NCBI GenBank assembly: GCA_001872995.1
Contig: MNXO01000119.1
Location: 1 to 17,058 of the forward strand
Length of the DNA: 17,058 nt
Direction of reading: 5' to 3'
Source: Bacteroidetes bacterium CG2_30_32_10
GTDB lineage: Bacteria; Bacteroidota; Bacteroidia; Bacteroidales; CG2-30-32-10
A program made the position numbers and the translations under genes. Each line of letters starts with the position of its first letter. Positions within the stretch are counted from its first letter, which is position 1. Under the pieces are notes generated by a model. That model worked only from the letters and a program-made list of their open reading frames with translations. It was not told the origin of the DNA and searched no databases. Below are positions 1 through 8,566 of this stretch, piece by piece.

Positions 1-265
1 TTGGCTCAATGTCAGATAAAATTAAAATATTTGAAAAATCTTGAACCTTCTTTTTATAAGCAATAACATACCAAAATTCATATAGTTTATTTTTTAAAAT
101 ATTAAAATCCTTTAGTTTAAAGTATTGATTAATAATTGTTTTATTAAGTCCTGTATTTTGAAAAATATAAAAAACTTTTGTATCTAATTTTTTTGCTAAA
201 CTTTGCCCAAAAGCATATTGAAATAGTTGATTTCCTAATCTGCCAGCAAACTTTATTCCATTCAT
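1..265 (-). CDS. Family 11 glycosyltransferase (alpha-1,2-fucosyltransferase type), N-terminal part
   Basis: Only the first 88 codons are in the window; the gene continues past the left edge. It starts with ATG at 265, 1 nt after the stop codon of the upstream ABC ATPase, so the two are almost certainly co-transcribed and perhaps translationally coupled. Residues 7-20 read AGRLGNQLFQYAFG and are followed by a Lys-rich helix, AKKLDTKVFY. This matches the N-terminal signature of GT11 enzymes (G-x-LGNQxFQYA), which use GDP-fucose to add fucose in alpha-1,2 linkage to surface glycans. The family's HxRRxD-type nucleotide-sugar motif would lie outside the window, so activity cannot be judged. Family assignment is good; the exact acceptor and linkage are inference. 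Confidence 0.8.
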   Translation of the reverse strand, partial: MNGIKFAGRLGNQLFQYAFGQSLAKKLDTKVFYIFQNTGLNKTIINQYFKLKDFNILKNKLYEFWYVIAYKKKVQDFSNILILSDIEP

Positions 266-266
266 A

Positions 267-1511
267 TTATATTATATTTTCATGCCAATTGTATATTGGA
301 GCTAAAAACCCTTTCCTTTTGGCGACAAAGTAAGGAGAATCACTCAAACCTCCTTGAATCTGAAAGTTTAAAAAAGGACCCGTAGAAGGGCTAATTAACC
401 ATTTTTTAAAGTGAATGGAGGCTATTAATTCAATACGGTAATTTCCTTCATTTAAAAGACGCTGAGGTATTTTACTATATAATACATTTTCACCTAAGCA
501 TAATTTTGACCAACTACTTTCTTTTGTATCTTTACTTTGAGACCAATATAGTAATTGTCCCGATTCAGTATACATAGCATAGCCAAAATAAAAAAGAGGG
601 TCATTATTCTTTAAGATAAAGGAAACTCTAAACCAAAAATCTTCATTATTATTACAAACGAATTTTATTGGATTATCCTTGTAATCAACTAATGATATAT
701 CAATTAAATCAAAAATCTCGTTAGAATACTCTTTTCTATCATTTGACCAAAATACATTTTGTTGATTTTCATCAACATAAAGATATTTTTTAATAACTTG
801 AGTAGTGGGTAAGAGGGGCGATTCCAAGTTTCCAGATTTTAAAAGTATTGCTTTACTGCATAAACTTTCAACTGCATTTAAATTATGACTCACAAACAAT
901 ATTGTCCTTCCTTCCCCTTTGCTAATAGCTTCCATCTTTCCCAAGCATTTCTTTTGAAACTCTGCATCCCCTACCGCCAAAACTTCATCAATAATTAAGA
1001 TTTCTGGCTCAAGATGAGCTGCTACAGCAAATGCAAGCCTTAGTTGCATTCCACTAGAATAATGCTTTAATGGAGTATCCAAAAACTTTTCTACCCCTGA
1101 AAAATCAACGATTTCGTCAAACTTTTTATTTATTTCTGCTTTCTTTAATCCTAGTATGGAGCCATTGAGATAGATATTTTCTCTCCCTGATAGTTCTCCA
1201 TGAAAACCAGTACCTACTTCCAGTAAACTGGCAATACGTCCCCTACAAATAATTTTTCCTTTGGTGGGTGGGGTGATACGGCTCAGTATTTTTAGCAAGG
1301 TGGATTTGCCTGCTCCATTTTTACCAATAATGCCAATAGTGTCGCCTGGGAAAACATCAAATGAAACATCTTGCAATGCCCAAAACTCTCCTTTATCTTC
1401 TTTTTTTGTTCCTTTCGAAAACAAGCTATCTCGAAGTGTTTTGTATCCGCCTCTATCGCCTCCGATATGGAACTTTTTAGAGATGTTTTGTATTTCGAGA
1501 ATGGGCTTCAT
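267..1511 (-). CDS. Polysaccharide ABC transporter ATP-binding protein, Wzt type
   Basis: A 414-residue ATPase of the family that energises export of O-antigen, teichoic acid or capsule chains across the inner membrane, working with a Wzm-like permease not seen here. Visible motifs are Walker A GKNGAGKST (63-71), the LSGREN stretch (107-112), ABC signature YSSGMQ (151-156), Walker B ILIIDE (171-176) and the switch histidine in FVSHN (H209). The N-terminus KFHIGG...KTLRD is typical of this subfamily. Residues from about 245 to 414 form an extra beta-rich C-terminal region resembling the Wzt glycan-binding domain, which in known systems recognises the finished chain end. It heads a minus-strand unit with the GT11 gene. 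ATG at 1511 fits well. The family is secure; the exported glycan is unknown. Confidence 0.92.
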   Translation of the reverse strand: MKPILEIQNISKKFHIGGDRGGYKTLRDSLFSKGTKKEDKGEFWALQDVSFDVFPGDTIGIIGKNGAGKSTLLKILSRITPPTKGKIICRGRIASLLEVGTGFHGELSGRENIYLNGSILGLKKAEINKKFDEIVDFSGVEKFLDTPLKHYSSGMQLRLAFAVAAHLEPEILIIDEVLAVGDAEFQKKCLGKMEAISKGEGRTILFVSHNLNAVESLCSKAILLKSGNLESPLLPTTQVIKKYLYVDENQQNVFWSNDRKEYSNEIFDLIDISLVDYKDNPIKFVCNNNEDFWFRVSFILKNNDPLFYFGYAMYTESGQLLYWSQSKDTKESSWSKLCLGENVLYSKIPQRLLNEGNYRIELIASIHFKKWLISPSTGPFLNFQIQGGLSDSPYFVAKRKGFLAPIYNWHENII

Positions 1512-1530
1512 ATTGATAAATTGTAATTTG

Positions 1531-1538
1531 CAAATTTA
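1531..1538 (-). promoter_or_regulatory. Candidate Bacteroidota -7 promoter element for the Wzt-type gene
   Basis: On the minus strand these bases read TAAATTTG, an exact match to the TAnnTTTG -7 consensus of the Bacteroidota primary sigma factor. It lies 19 nt upstream of the ATG at 1511, predicting a short leader. No clear -33 TTTG element is seen at the usual spacing, so this rests on one motif and its position. Confidence 0.4.
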
Positions 1539-1654
1539 ATATTTTTTCACTTCTCGTTGCTTAAAATTATCACATACGCAACATTGTTTATACTTTTTGC
1601 ATCAAGGTATGATTGTTAGTATTTCTTTTTATCAATTGGCGTGTAACAATATAT

Positions 1655-4564
1655 TTATGCTCGATTGCAAATCATTGCAAAAGGGCAATAGGTACATCGT
1701 TCTATTTCTTCTGTTGGATTGAAAGGAATATTCTTGTCAAACATTTCGGTTAAGATTTGTTGAAGCACATTTTCAAAATAATTAAAATCAATATTATTAA
1801 TGTTTTTAGTGTTTTCAGGTGTAATTAAATAATGAAAACCTTCTTTTATGTTTCTAAAACTAATAATACCCGATTGTATTGAATTATTATAATCGTCTTT
1901 AGCAAGATAAGCATAGAACAACAATTGAAAAGATTTGTCCATAAAGGGTTTATTTATTAAATCTTCCCAGTCTTTAATCAATACTTCTTTTTTATCGAAA
2001 TAACCCGTTTTATAATCAATAATCCTTAAGGTGTTTGCGATGCTATCAATTCTATCTGCTTTACCTTTGAGTTTGATGATGATGTTTTCTTCTTTGTTTA
2101 CGAGTATATTTATTTGCTTATACATATCTTTTTCTAATACCATCAATGTAAGAATGTTATTATCTTTTTTCAAATCATCAATATACTTTATTTCTTGGTG
2201 TATGAAGTTGCTGATTAGTTTAATAGCAACTTTGAATATAAGGTGATTCTTACCAAAATTAATTTCATCAATGCTAAATTTGGCGTTTAAAAATGCTTGC
2301 TTAATGATGCTTTCTGCTTCTTTCAGCATGACTTCTAAATGTGCTTTTTCAATTATTCTGTTTATATAAGGTTTGTAAAGCACATGCAATGCTTCGTGTA
2401 TAATATTTCCAAGCGTTATAGCATCTATTTTTTCTTGTACGCTTTCTGTTTCTTTTAACTTTAAGAGATAAAGAAAGTAAAACTTTAGTTTACAATTGCG
2501 ATAAGCATTAATAGCAGAGGGAGACATCCCATTATTAGCCATTTTTTTGAGCATATTGTAAACAAATTCATTCTTTTTAATAGAAATCGTATAATCTATC
2601 AATTGCTTTTCAGGAAGACTAGAAACAATACTTTCTGAAATTTTTATATTGCTATTGTATTTGGGCAATTCGTCTATAATTTGATTAATAAACCTACTTC
2701 TTTCGCCTTTTCCAAAATCATCAGTTTCGGTATTATATAGCAAATAAACATTTTTGGCTCTTTGTAGCAAACGGTAGAAATGATAAGCGTAGATTGAGTC
2801 GTGGTCATTGTAGGTAGCTAAATTAAATTGCCGTTTTATATCAACAGGAATTAATGAATTGCTTGTTTTTCCTGAAGGCAACAATCCTTCATTAACCGAA
2901 AGTATAATCAAATTATCGAAATCGAGCGTTCTCGTTTCGAGCAATCCCATCAATTGTAATCCTTTTAAAGGTTCTCCATAAAATGGAAGCTTGGTAAGAC
3001 TCACTGTTTGCGAAAATAAGGAATGTAATGTTTTCAATTCAACTACATCAGCAATGGAACTTAGAGAACATTGCAAATTGTTTATTAATTTAGAAAATGC
3101 AAACAAATAGGATAATTCAATATCTACTTTAAAATCAATTTCTTCTGTTTCAACTTGTTTTTTTTCTGAAATAATACTTTTTTGAAGCATTGCAATAAAG
3201 TTTGCCATACATTCAAAAGAAATATTTGGTTGTACATTCCAATTGGATAACAATTTTTTAAAATTTTCTTTAATATCCGATTTATTTTCTGGTATCAATG
3301 CAAGTATTTCTTCTTGTTGCCAAAATACCTTGTTGCGAGCAATAATTGTTTCAACAATATGCTCTTCATTCGCATTGAATAGGCTTAATATATTAGGATG
3401 TGCAAATAACTTAATCAGGTCTTTGAAATAGAAGCTTTGCTTATCAGAAAATTCAGGTTTATTGAATCGTTTTGCATTTTCGTGCATGGCAAATATATTG
3501 TCGAAAAAGGTATAAACAGGAGCATTTTTCAATGGAAAGCCCATCGTGATGTTTAATTGAACAACCTCTGGTGGCAATGAATAGAGCACTGGCAATAATA
3601 AATTTTCGTCAACCAAAACAAGAGCCGTTTTTAAAGATAATTTAGCATCACTAACAAGCGTAGAAAATTTTTCTTTGATAATGTTTCCAGCTACCTTGGC
3701 TTGACTAATTCCATTAACTGCACCAATAATGTTAATTTCTTTAATTGAATTTTTGAAATCATCGGATAGCCAATTAAAATCCTTTGTACCAATTGATTTT
3801 ATATTCTTTCGTATGAGTGTACCAGCCTCTTGCATATTGTTTTCTGCATAATACTTGTCGGCATCCCATAATATTTCTGCTTTTTCAAGTTGAATAAGCT
3901 TTTTAATGATTTTTTCTTCCGAAGTAGTAAGGGCATTAAAGCCTACAAATATAATTTTGTGCCATTTTTTTGTTAAATCAATATTTTCAATATTTTCAGC
4001 TACAAAACGATAAACCATTCCTTGATAAGCAATGTTCTTGGAAGCTAATTGATTTGTAAATTCTTTGTAATAGCTTGCTAAAGATTTATACAAATGAAGA
4101 TATTTAATTTGATAAGCTGTAAGTGGTTTTCCATCGGTATTCCATAGCGAAATAGCTTTACTTTCGCTAAGATAACCAAATAAATCATTGGCATTAACAA
4201 GGTACAAATCTACTTCGTTGAAATCGTTTAACAACATCTGCCCCCATCTAATAAATTCATCAAAAGATTTTGCGTTTTCTTTTTCTATATTTTTGTGAAC
4301 AGCATAGAGTTCTATTAAAAGCCTAATGTTTTCGGTAATCTTTTTGTTGGCAATTTCGCACATAAAGTCTTCAATACTAAAAACCTTTGGCGACCAAAAA
4401 GTTTTTCTTAGTTTATCTGCCAAAAGATTCTTTAAAAACAAACCTGCTCTGCGGTTAGGAAAAACTATACATAATTCGCTAAGGTTTTCAGAATAATTAT
4501 CAATTAAATAATCGGAAACTTTTGATAAAAAAGAAGCGTTATTATTTGTATTAGTATCTATCAT
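1655..4564 (-). CDS. AddB-like PD-(D/E)XK nuclease with Fe-S cysteines
   Basis: A protein of about 969 residues of the Bacteroidota AddB-like family, expected to act in double-strand break processing with an AddA-type helicase (no partner in the window). Using residue numbers counted from the in-frame TTG at 4585: an N-terminal UvrD-like region contains VFPNRRAG (41-48) where a Walker A loop would sit, so ATP binding there is doubtful. A C-terminal nuclease has H730 (LGNIIHEALH), D844 (GKADRID), D857 and K859 (IIDYKTG) and Q887 (QLLFYAYL). Cys698 plus Cys964, Cys967 and Cys973 (CTYCPFAMIC) form the split four-cysteine pattern that holds a 4Fe-4S cluster in AddB and Cas4. I chose the ATG at 4564 over the TTG at 4585. 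It is divergent from aspS. Family call is firm; the partner is inferred. Confidence 0.88.
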   Translation of the reverse strand: MIDTNTNNNASFLSKVSDYLIDNYSENLSELCIVFPNRRAGLFLKNLLADKLRKTFWSPKVFSIEDFMCEIANKKITENIRLLIELYAVHKNIEKENAKSFDEFIRWGQMLLNDFNEVDLYLVNANDLFGYLSESKAISLWNTDGKPLTAYQIKYLHLYKSLASYYKEFTNQLASKNIAYQGMVYRFVAENIENIDLTKKWHKIIFVGFNALTTSEEKIIKKLIQLEKAEILWDADKYYAENNMQEAGTLIRKNIKSIGTKDFNWLSDDFKNSIKEINIIGAVNGISQAKVAGNIIKEKFSTLVSDAKLSLKTALVLVDENLLLPVLYSLPPEVVQLNITMGFPLKNAPVYTFFDNIFAMHENAKRFNKPEFSDKQSFYFKDLIKLFAHPNILSLFNANEEHIVETIIARNKVFWQQEEILALIPENKSDIKENFKKLLSNWNVQPNISFECMANFIAMLQKSIISEKKQVETEEIDFKVDIELSYLFAFSKLINNLQCSLSSIADVVELKTLHSLFSQTVSLTKLPFYGEPLKGLQLMGLLETRTLDFDNLIILSVNEGLLPSGKTSNSLIPVDIKRQFNLATYNDHDSIYAYHFYRLLQRAKNVYLLYNTETDDFGKGERSRFINQIIDELPKYNSNIKISESIVSSLPEKQLIDYTISIKKNEFVYNMLKKMANNGMSPSAINAYRNCKLKFYFLYLLKLKETESVQEKIDAITLGNIIHEALHVLYKPYINRIIEKAHLEVMLKEAESIIKQAFLNAKFSIDEINFGKNHLIFKVAIKLISNFIHQEIKYIDDLKKDNNILTLMVLEKDMYKQINILVNKEENIIIKLKGKADRIDSIANTLRIIDYKTGYFDKKEVLIKDWEDLINKPFMDKSFQLLFYAYLAKDDYNNSIQSGIISFRNIKEGFHYLITPENTKNINNIDFNYFENVLQQILTEMFDKNIPFNPTEEIERCTYCPFAMICNRA

Positions 4565-4642
4565 AATATTGTTTGAAAATTGCAAATAATCAGTAAAGTT
4601 AATGATTTAGAAAAATTAACCTCATAAATAAAAAAAAATATG

Positions 4643-4650
4643 TAGTTTTG
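4643..4650 (+). promoter_or_regulatory. Candidate -7 promoter element for aspS
   Basis: These bases read TAGTTTTG, an exact TAnnTTTG match in the 177-bp divergent gap between the AddB-like gene and aspS. It would give a leader of roughly 85 nt before the ATG at 4742. No convincing -33 TTTG box is present. Confidence 0.4.
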
Positions 4651-4680
4651 CTTGCTGTAATTGGATTTCCTTTTAATAAA

Positions 4681-4730
4681 AAGCAATTAAATTAAAATTC
4701 GTTTTCTTTTAAGCATTTTAAGCAATTAAA
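4681..4730 (+). repeat. Short direct repeat in the aspS leader
   Basis: The 11-mer AAGCAATTAAA occurs at 4681-4691 and again at 4720-4730, 39 nt apart, the second copy ending 11 nt before the aspS start. It could be a regulatory or structural leader element, but in such AT-rich DNA a chance repeat is quite possible. Confidence 0.3.
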
Positions 4731-4741
4731 ATTTTTAAATT

Positions 4742-6487
4742 ATGTTAAGAACGCATACTTGTGGAGAATTAACCTTAAAAAATAAAGAACAACACGTAAC
4801 ACTATGTGGTTGGGTTCATAAATCACGCGACCTTGGAGGAATGACCTTTATTGATTTACGTGACCGATATGGCATTACGCAACTTGCTTTCAATATGGAA
4901 GTGAATAAAGAAATTTGTGAACAAGCTCGTACACTTGGTCGAGAATATGTGTTAAAAGTAACAGGTATTGTTAAAGAAAGAAGCAATAAAAACCTAAAAA
5001 TACCAACAGGAGAAATCGAAATCTTCGTTTCAAATATTGAAATATTGAATAAATCTATTATTCCACCATTCACTATCGAAGACAATACGGATGGCGGTGA
5101 AGAATTGCGAATGAAATACCGCTACCTCGATTTACGAAGAAATGTGGTAAAACAAAATCTCTTGTTAAGGCATAAAGTAGCTATTGAAATAAGAAATTAT
5201 TTGAATCACCAAAGTTTCATAGAGATTGAAACTCCTGTTCTAATTAAATCTACACCAGAAGGGGCAAGAGATTTTGTGGTGCCATCTAGAATGAATCCTG
5301 GTGAGTTTTACGCTTTGCCACAATCGCCTCAAACATTCAAACAATTGTTGATGATAGCAGGGTTCGATAGATATTTTCAACTAGTTAAGTGTTTTCGCGA
5401 TGAGGACCTTCGTGCCGACCGTCAACCTGAGTTTACCCAAATTGATTGCGAAATGTCGTTTATTACCCAAGAAGATATTTTAAATACCTTTGAAGGTCTT
5501 GCCAAACACTTATTTAAAATTATTAAAGATATTGTATTCAAAGAGTTTCTTCGCATCTCTTATGCGGATGCAATGAAATATTATGGTTGCGATAAACCAG
5601 ATATTCGCTTTGATATGAAATTTGTGGAACTTAATGAAATTGTCAAAAATAAAGGTTTTAAAGTTTTTGATGATGCAGAATTGGTTATTGGTATATGTGC
5701 AAAAGGATGTGTCGAATATTCAAGAAAACAATTAGATGAACTTACCGAATTTGTTAAAAAACCACAAATTGGAGCCACTGGATTAGTTTATTTGAGATAT
5801 AATACAGATGGAAGTATTAAATCTTCTGTTGATAAATTCTATAATCAAGCTGAACTTGATAAATGGATAGAACAATTTAAAGCACTACCAGGCGATTTAA
5901 TACTGGTATTAGCTGGCAATAAAGAAAAAACACAGAAAGCACTCAGCGAACTTCGTCTTGAGATGGCAAATAGACTTGGATTTAGAGACCCCAAAGTATT
6001 TGCACCGCTTTGGGTGGTTGATTTTCCTTTGTTGGAATGGGACGAAGAAACCAATCGATTTTATGCCAAACACCATCCTTTCACTGCTCCAAAACCCGAA
6101 GATATCCCATTAATAGACAAATCACCAGCAGAGGTACGTGCTAATGCTTACGATTTAGTGGTAAATGGAGTTGAAATTGGTGGTGGTTCCATTAGAATAT
6201 TTGATAAAGATTTACAAAACAGAATGCTTCATCTACTTGGCTTTTCCGAAGAAGATGCACAAGCTCAATTTGGCTTTTTAATGAATGCTTTTCAATATGG
6301 AGCACCTCCTCATGGAGGGATTGCATTAGGGTTTGATAGGTTGTGCGCTTTGTTAGGAGGTTCTGATAGTATTCGCGATTACATCGCCTTCCCAAAAAAC
6401 AATGCTGGTAGGGATGTAATGATTGATTCACCTGCAAAAATTTCAGATGTGCAATTGAAAGAACTACATATTACAATTCACAATTAA
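4742..6487 (+). CDS. aspS: Aspartyl-tRNA synthetase
   Basis: A 581-residue class IIb synthetase that charges tRNA-Asp with aspartate in the cytoplasm, of normal bacterial length. The N-terminal OB-fold anticodon-binding domain covers roughly residues 1-105 (VTLCGWVHKSRDLGG). The catalytic core has the motif 2 region FRDEDLRADRQPEFTQID (218-235) and motif 3 GFDR (530-533), with the bacterial GAD insertion in between. The end RDYIAFPKN followed by a short tail is typical. Residues L31 and K83, at positions reported to favour tRNA-Asp discrimination over tRNA-Asn, suggest a discriminating enzyme rather than one feeding a GatCAB route. The ATG at 4742 has no strong Shine-Dalgarno sequence. tadA follows after 35 nt and is probably co-transcribed. 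Confidence 0.97.
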   Translation: MLRTHTCGELTLKNKEQHVTLCGWVHKSRDLGGMTFIDLRDRYGITQLAFNMEVNKEICEQARTLGREYVLKVTGIVKERSNKNLKIPTGEIEIFVSNIEILNKSIIPPFTIEDNTDGGEELRMKYRYLDLRRNVVKQNLLLRHKVAIEIRNYLNHQSFIEIETPVLIKSTPEGARDFVVPSRMNPGEFYALPQSPQTFKQLLMIAGFDRYFQLVKCFRDEDLRADRQPEFTQIDCEMSFITQEDILNTFEGLAKHLFKIIKDIVFKEFLRISYADAMKYYGCDKPDIRFDMKFVELNEIVKNKGFKVFDDAELVIGICAKGCVEYSRKQLDELTEFVKKPQIGATGLVYLRYNTDGSIKSSVDKFYNQAELDKWIEQFKALPGDLILVLAGNKEKTQKALSELRLEMANRLGFRDPKVFAPLWVVDFPLLEWDEETNRFYAKHHPFTAPKPEDIPLIDKSPAEVRANAYDLVVNGVEIGGGSIRIFDKDLQNRMLHLLGFSEEDAQAQFGFLMNAFQYGAPPHGGIALGFDRLCALLGGSDSIRDYIAFPKNNAGRDVMIDSPAKISDVQLKELHITIHN

Positions 6488-6522
6488 TAAGCTGCGATTT
6501 ACAATTACTAATTTTCATTTAA

Positions 6523-6969
6523 ATGGCTATTATTGAATTTGATGATGAGTTTTACATGAAAGAAGCATTAAAGGAAGCTCAAAAAGCGTATGATGCTGAT
6601 GAAGTTCCTATTGGAGCTGTTATTGTATGTAAAAATCAGATAATTGCACGTGCACACAACCTCACCGAAAGATTAAACGATGTAACTGCCCATGCAGAAA
6701 TGCAATCCTTTACTTCTGCTACCAATAATATTGGTGGCAAATATTTAAATGATTGTACACTTTATGTTACCCTTGAGCCTTGCGTAATGTGCGCAGGAGC
6801 TTCTTATTGGACTCAAATAAGTAAAATTGTTTTTGGTGCAAAAGATAAAAAAAGAGGGTTTAGTAAATATTCAACCAAATTGTTGCACCCTAAAACACAG
6901 CTAATTGGCAATGTATTAGAAAAAGAATCTGCCGATTTATTGAAATCTTTTTTTATGAAGAAGCGTTAG
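6523..6969 (+). CDS. tadA: tRNA adenosine(34) deaminase TadA
   Basis: A 148-residue zinc-dependent deaminase of the CDA fold that converts A34 of tRNA-Arg(ACG) to inosine, widening codon reading at the wobble position. The zinc and catalytic motifs are intact: HAE at 57-59 (His ligand and proton-shuttle Glu) and PCVMC at 86-90 (two Cys ligands). The N-terminus EALKEAQKAYDADEVPIGAV is characteristic of TadA, and the length is normal. It follows aspS by 35 nt, a sensible pairing of translation genes. Its last 17 bp overlap the 3' end of the convergent VanW-domain gene. A related nucleoside or guanine deaminase is a less likely alternative. Confidence 0.93.
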   Translation: MAIIEFDDEFYMKEALKEAQKAYDADEVPIGAVIVCKNQIIARAHNLTERLNDVTAHAEMQSFTSATNNIGGKYLNDCTLYVTLEPCVMCAGASYWTQISKIVFGAKDKKRGFSKYSTKLLHPKTQLIGNVLEKESADLLKSFFMKKR

Positions 6970-7780
6970 AAGCTTCTAACATAGGATTATATTTAAGCAA
7001 CGCATGATTTTCTGCTACCATTTCTTCATTAATTAGTTGATTCGTCTCTTTGTTATAGGTTCTTCTGATAATCTGATTATGGCGAGAGTATGTTCCCCAA
7101 TACTCAGGTTTTATCAAATGATTGCTTTCAATCACTTCGTATTTATATTGAAAATGGGCATCCGAACATATTTCGCCATGCAAGTCTTTTTCTGATAACC
7201 AAAGTAGCAATTGAAACGACTGTTTTGTCTCATTTTTAAATTGAAAATCAATATAATTATACGAAATCGTTGCTCCACAACCAAATGGAATACTTCGATT
7301 TACGTCTGGGAAAACATCATAAGAGTGACGATGCCGTTCTACAACGGTAAGTGGCGTATGAAGCACCATCCAATAAAGTAAATTTGACAATTGACATAAT
7401 CCACCACCATATCCCGACATTACTTCTCCATTTTGTAATATCATTCCTTTTTTATAACCTTTTGCTTGGGTTGTATTGCCTACCAAATACCAAAATGAGA
7501 AAGTTTCGTCTGGCTTTATAACCAATTGGTTTAATTTTGTTATAGCTATTTTAAGATTATCAATTTTATTGTATTGCAATTGCATATCTACTTTGTTCAA
7601 TTGCCTTAATAATATGGAATGATGAGAAAATACCTGATAAGCTAAATGTTGATTGGCAAATGTTTTAGCAAAATAATTTGGGTAAAAGTACCATTTAATA
7701 TGTCTACCGAAAGTATAAAAGCGTTTTCCCAACTGAATTCTGAAAGTACTTCTTATTAAAGGTTTTTCTAATTTGTTCAA
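6953..7780 (-). CDS. VanW family protein
   Basis: A 275-residue protein with a VanW domain over roughly residues 85-195. Visible signatures are PDETFSFW (90-97), GYKKGMILQNGE, the glycine-cysteine motif GGGLCQLS (125-132, Cys129) and ERHRHSYDVFPDVNRSIPFG (148-167). VanW takes its name from vancomycin-resistance clusters, but this copy has no vanHAX neighbours, so no resistance role is implied. Clostridial VanW domains have been linked to L,D-transpeptidase activity on peptidoglycan, in which case Cys129 would be the nucleophile; for this protein that is inference. No signal peptide or clear membrane helix is seen. The start is a TTG at 7780: an in-frame TAA lies 15 nt upstream and the first internal ATG is only at residue 66, inside conserved sequence. 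It ends a three-gene minus-strand unit, 20 nt after the zincin. Confidence 0.85.
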   Translation of the reverse strand: MNKLEKPLIRSTFRIQLGKRFYTFGRHIKWYFYPNYFAKTFANQHLAYQVFSHHSILLRQLNKVDMQLQYNKIDNLKIAITKLNQLVIKPDETFSFWYLVGNTTQAKGYKKGMILQNGEVMSGYGGGLCQLSNLLYWMVLHTPLTVVERHRHSYDVFPDVNRSIPFGCGATISYNYIDFQFKNETKQSFQLLLWLSEKDLHGEICSDAHFQYKYEVIESNHLIKPEYWGTYSRHNQIIRRTYNKETNQLINEEMVAENHALLKYNPMLEASNASS

Positions 7781-7800
7781 AAGAAAGGAGCTTTAGAGTA

Positions 7801-8535
7801 TTAATTGGATATAACAGAATTATATAAAGGATTATTTAATATTATTTCGAATAATTGTAATGCTGACATATAAAATTTTTGTTTATGCTTGATGTATTTT
7901 TTGCTTACAGTAGATTTGTTAATCAAAAAATAACCAAAGTCATATAATTGCCAACCCAATCCGTGATTGATGGTTGCAATATCTGTCTGTGCCTCGAGCC
8001 TCCTTTTAAAGTTAGGATTAAATATGTATTTAAAAAAAGTAGCAGCCAATTGTAGCTTGCTCTTTTTCATATAATCAGTAATATGAGCCAATTCGTGCCC
8101 AATTACACCAATTTGTTCGTTAAATGAAATATCTGACAATAATGCTCCATTTAAAATACTGCTATTATTGATACAAATATTGTAGGTTCTATTTTTTTTC
8201 GATTGAAAAAGCACTTTAAAAGGTGGTCTTGATGTCATGGTAGTACGAATATGCTTTTGTTTAAAAACAATTTTGGTTTTGCTGAGTTCAGGATAATAAG
8301 AAAGGGCTATCAAACAGGGTAACTCATATTCATTGGGTATAATTTTGTTTTCTTCAAAATTCTTTTTCAAATCATCAATTTTAGAAATACAATCAGCCTC
8401 TTTAAATTCTTTAACAATTTGTTTTTGTTGGGCATAGATGCCATTGCAAACAAATAAAAGTAAATATAGGGTATATTTGAATTGCTTTAACAATAGGATG
8501 GTAGCTTTATTCAATATATTACAAACAATTGTCAT
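7801..8535 (-). CDS. Secreted HExxH zinc metallopeptidase-like protein
   Basis: A 244-residue protein of no family I can name. Its N-terminus has a hydrophobic signal sequence (LLLKQFKYTLYLLLFVCNGIYA then QQK, split here as an uncharged core and an AxA-like end), so export is likely. The zincin motif is GHELAH with His147, Glu148 and His151; RRLEAQTD about 30 residues later offers Glu181 as a third zinc ligand, as in gluzincins. The body is Lys-rich and otherwise plain. The reading frame is open up to a TTG at 8601, but that start would overlap the preceding gene. The ATG at 8535 leaves a 31-nt gap and puts the signal peptide near the N-terminus, so I prefer it. Peptidase activity and substrate are inferred from the motif alone. 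Confidence 0.7.
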   Translation of the reverse strand: MTIVCNILNKATILLLKQFKYTLYLLLFVCNGIYAQQKQIVKEFKEADCISKIDDLKKNFEENKIIPNEYELPCLIALSYYPELSKTKIVFKQKHIRTTMTSRPPFKVLFQSKKNRTYNICINNSSILNGALLSDISFNEQIGVIGHELAHITDYMKKSKLQLAATFFKYIFNPNFKRRLEAQTDIATINHGLGWQLYDFGYFLINKSTVSKKYIKHKQKFYMSALQLFEIILNNPLYNSVISN

Positions 8536-8566
8536 CCGATGTGGTCGATTTAAAATATGTTTTAAA

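Noticed and set aside
1612..1650. Inverted repeat ATTGTTA / TAACAAT downstream of the AddB-like gene
   Set aside because: The arms are 7 bp but the loop is about 25 nt and no T-run follows on the minus strand, so it is weak as a terminator.
4565..4585. Longer AddB-like start at 4585
   Set aside because: The codon at 4585 is TTG; the ATG at 4564 is seven codons later and keeps the whole conserved region.
6953..6969. 17-bp tail overlap of tadA and the VanW gene as a regulatory antisense device
   Set aside because: Short convergent overlaps are common in compact genomes and nothing else supports regulation.
6953..7780. Vancomycin-resistance determinant
   Set aside because: VanW domains are widespread, and there is no vanH, vanA/B, vanX or VanRS pair nearby.
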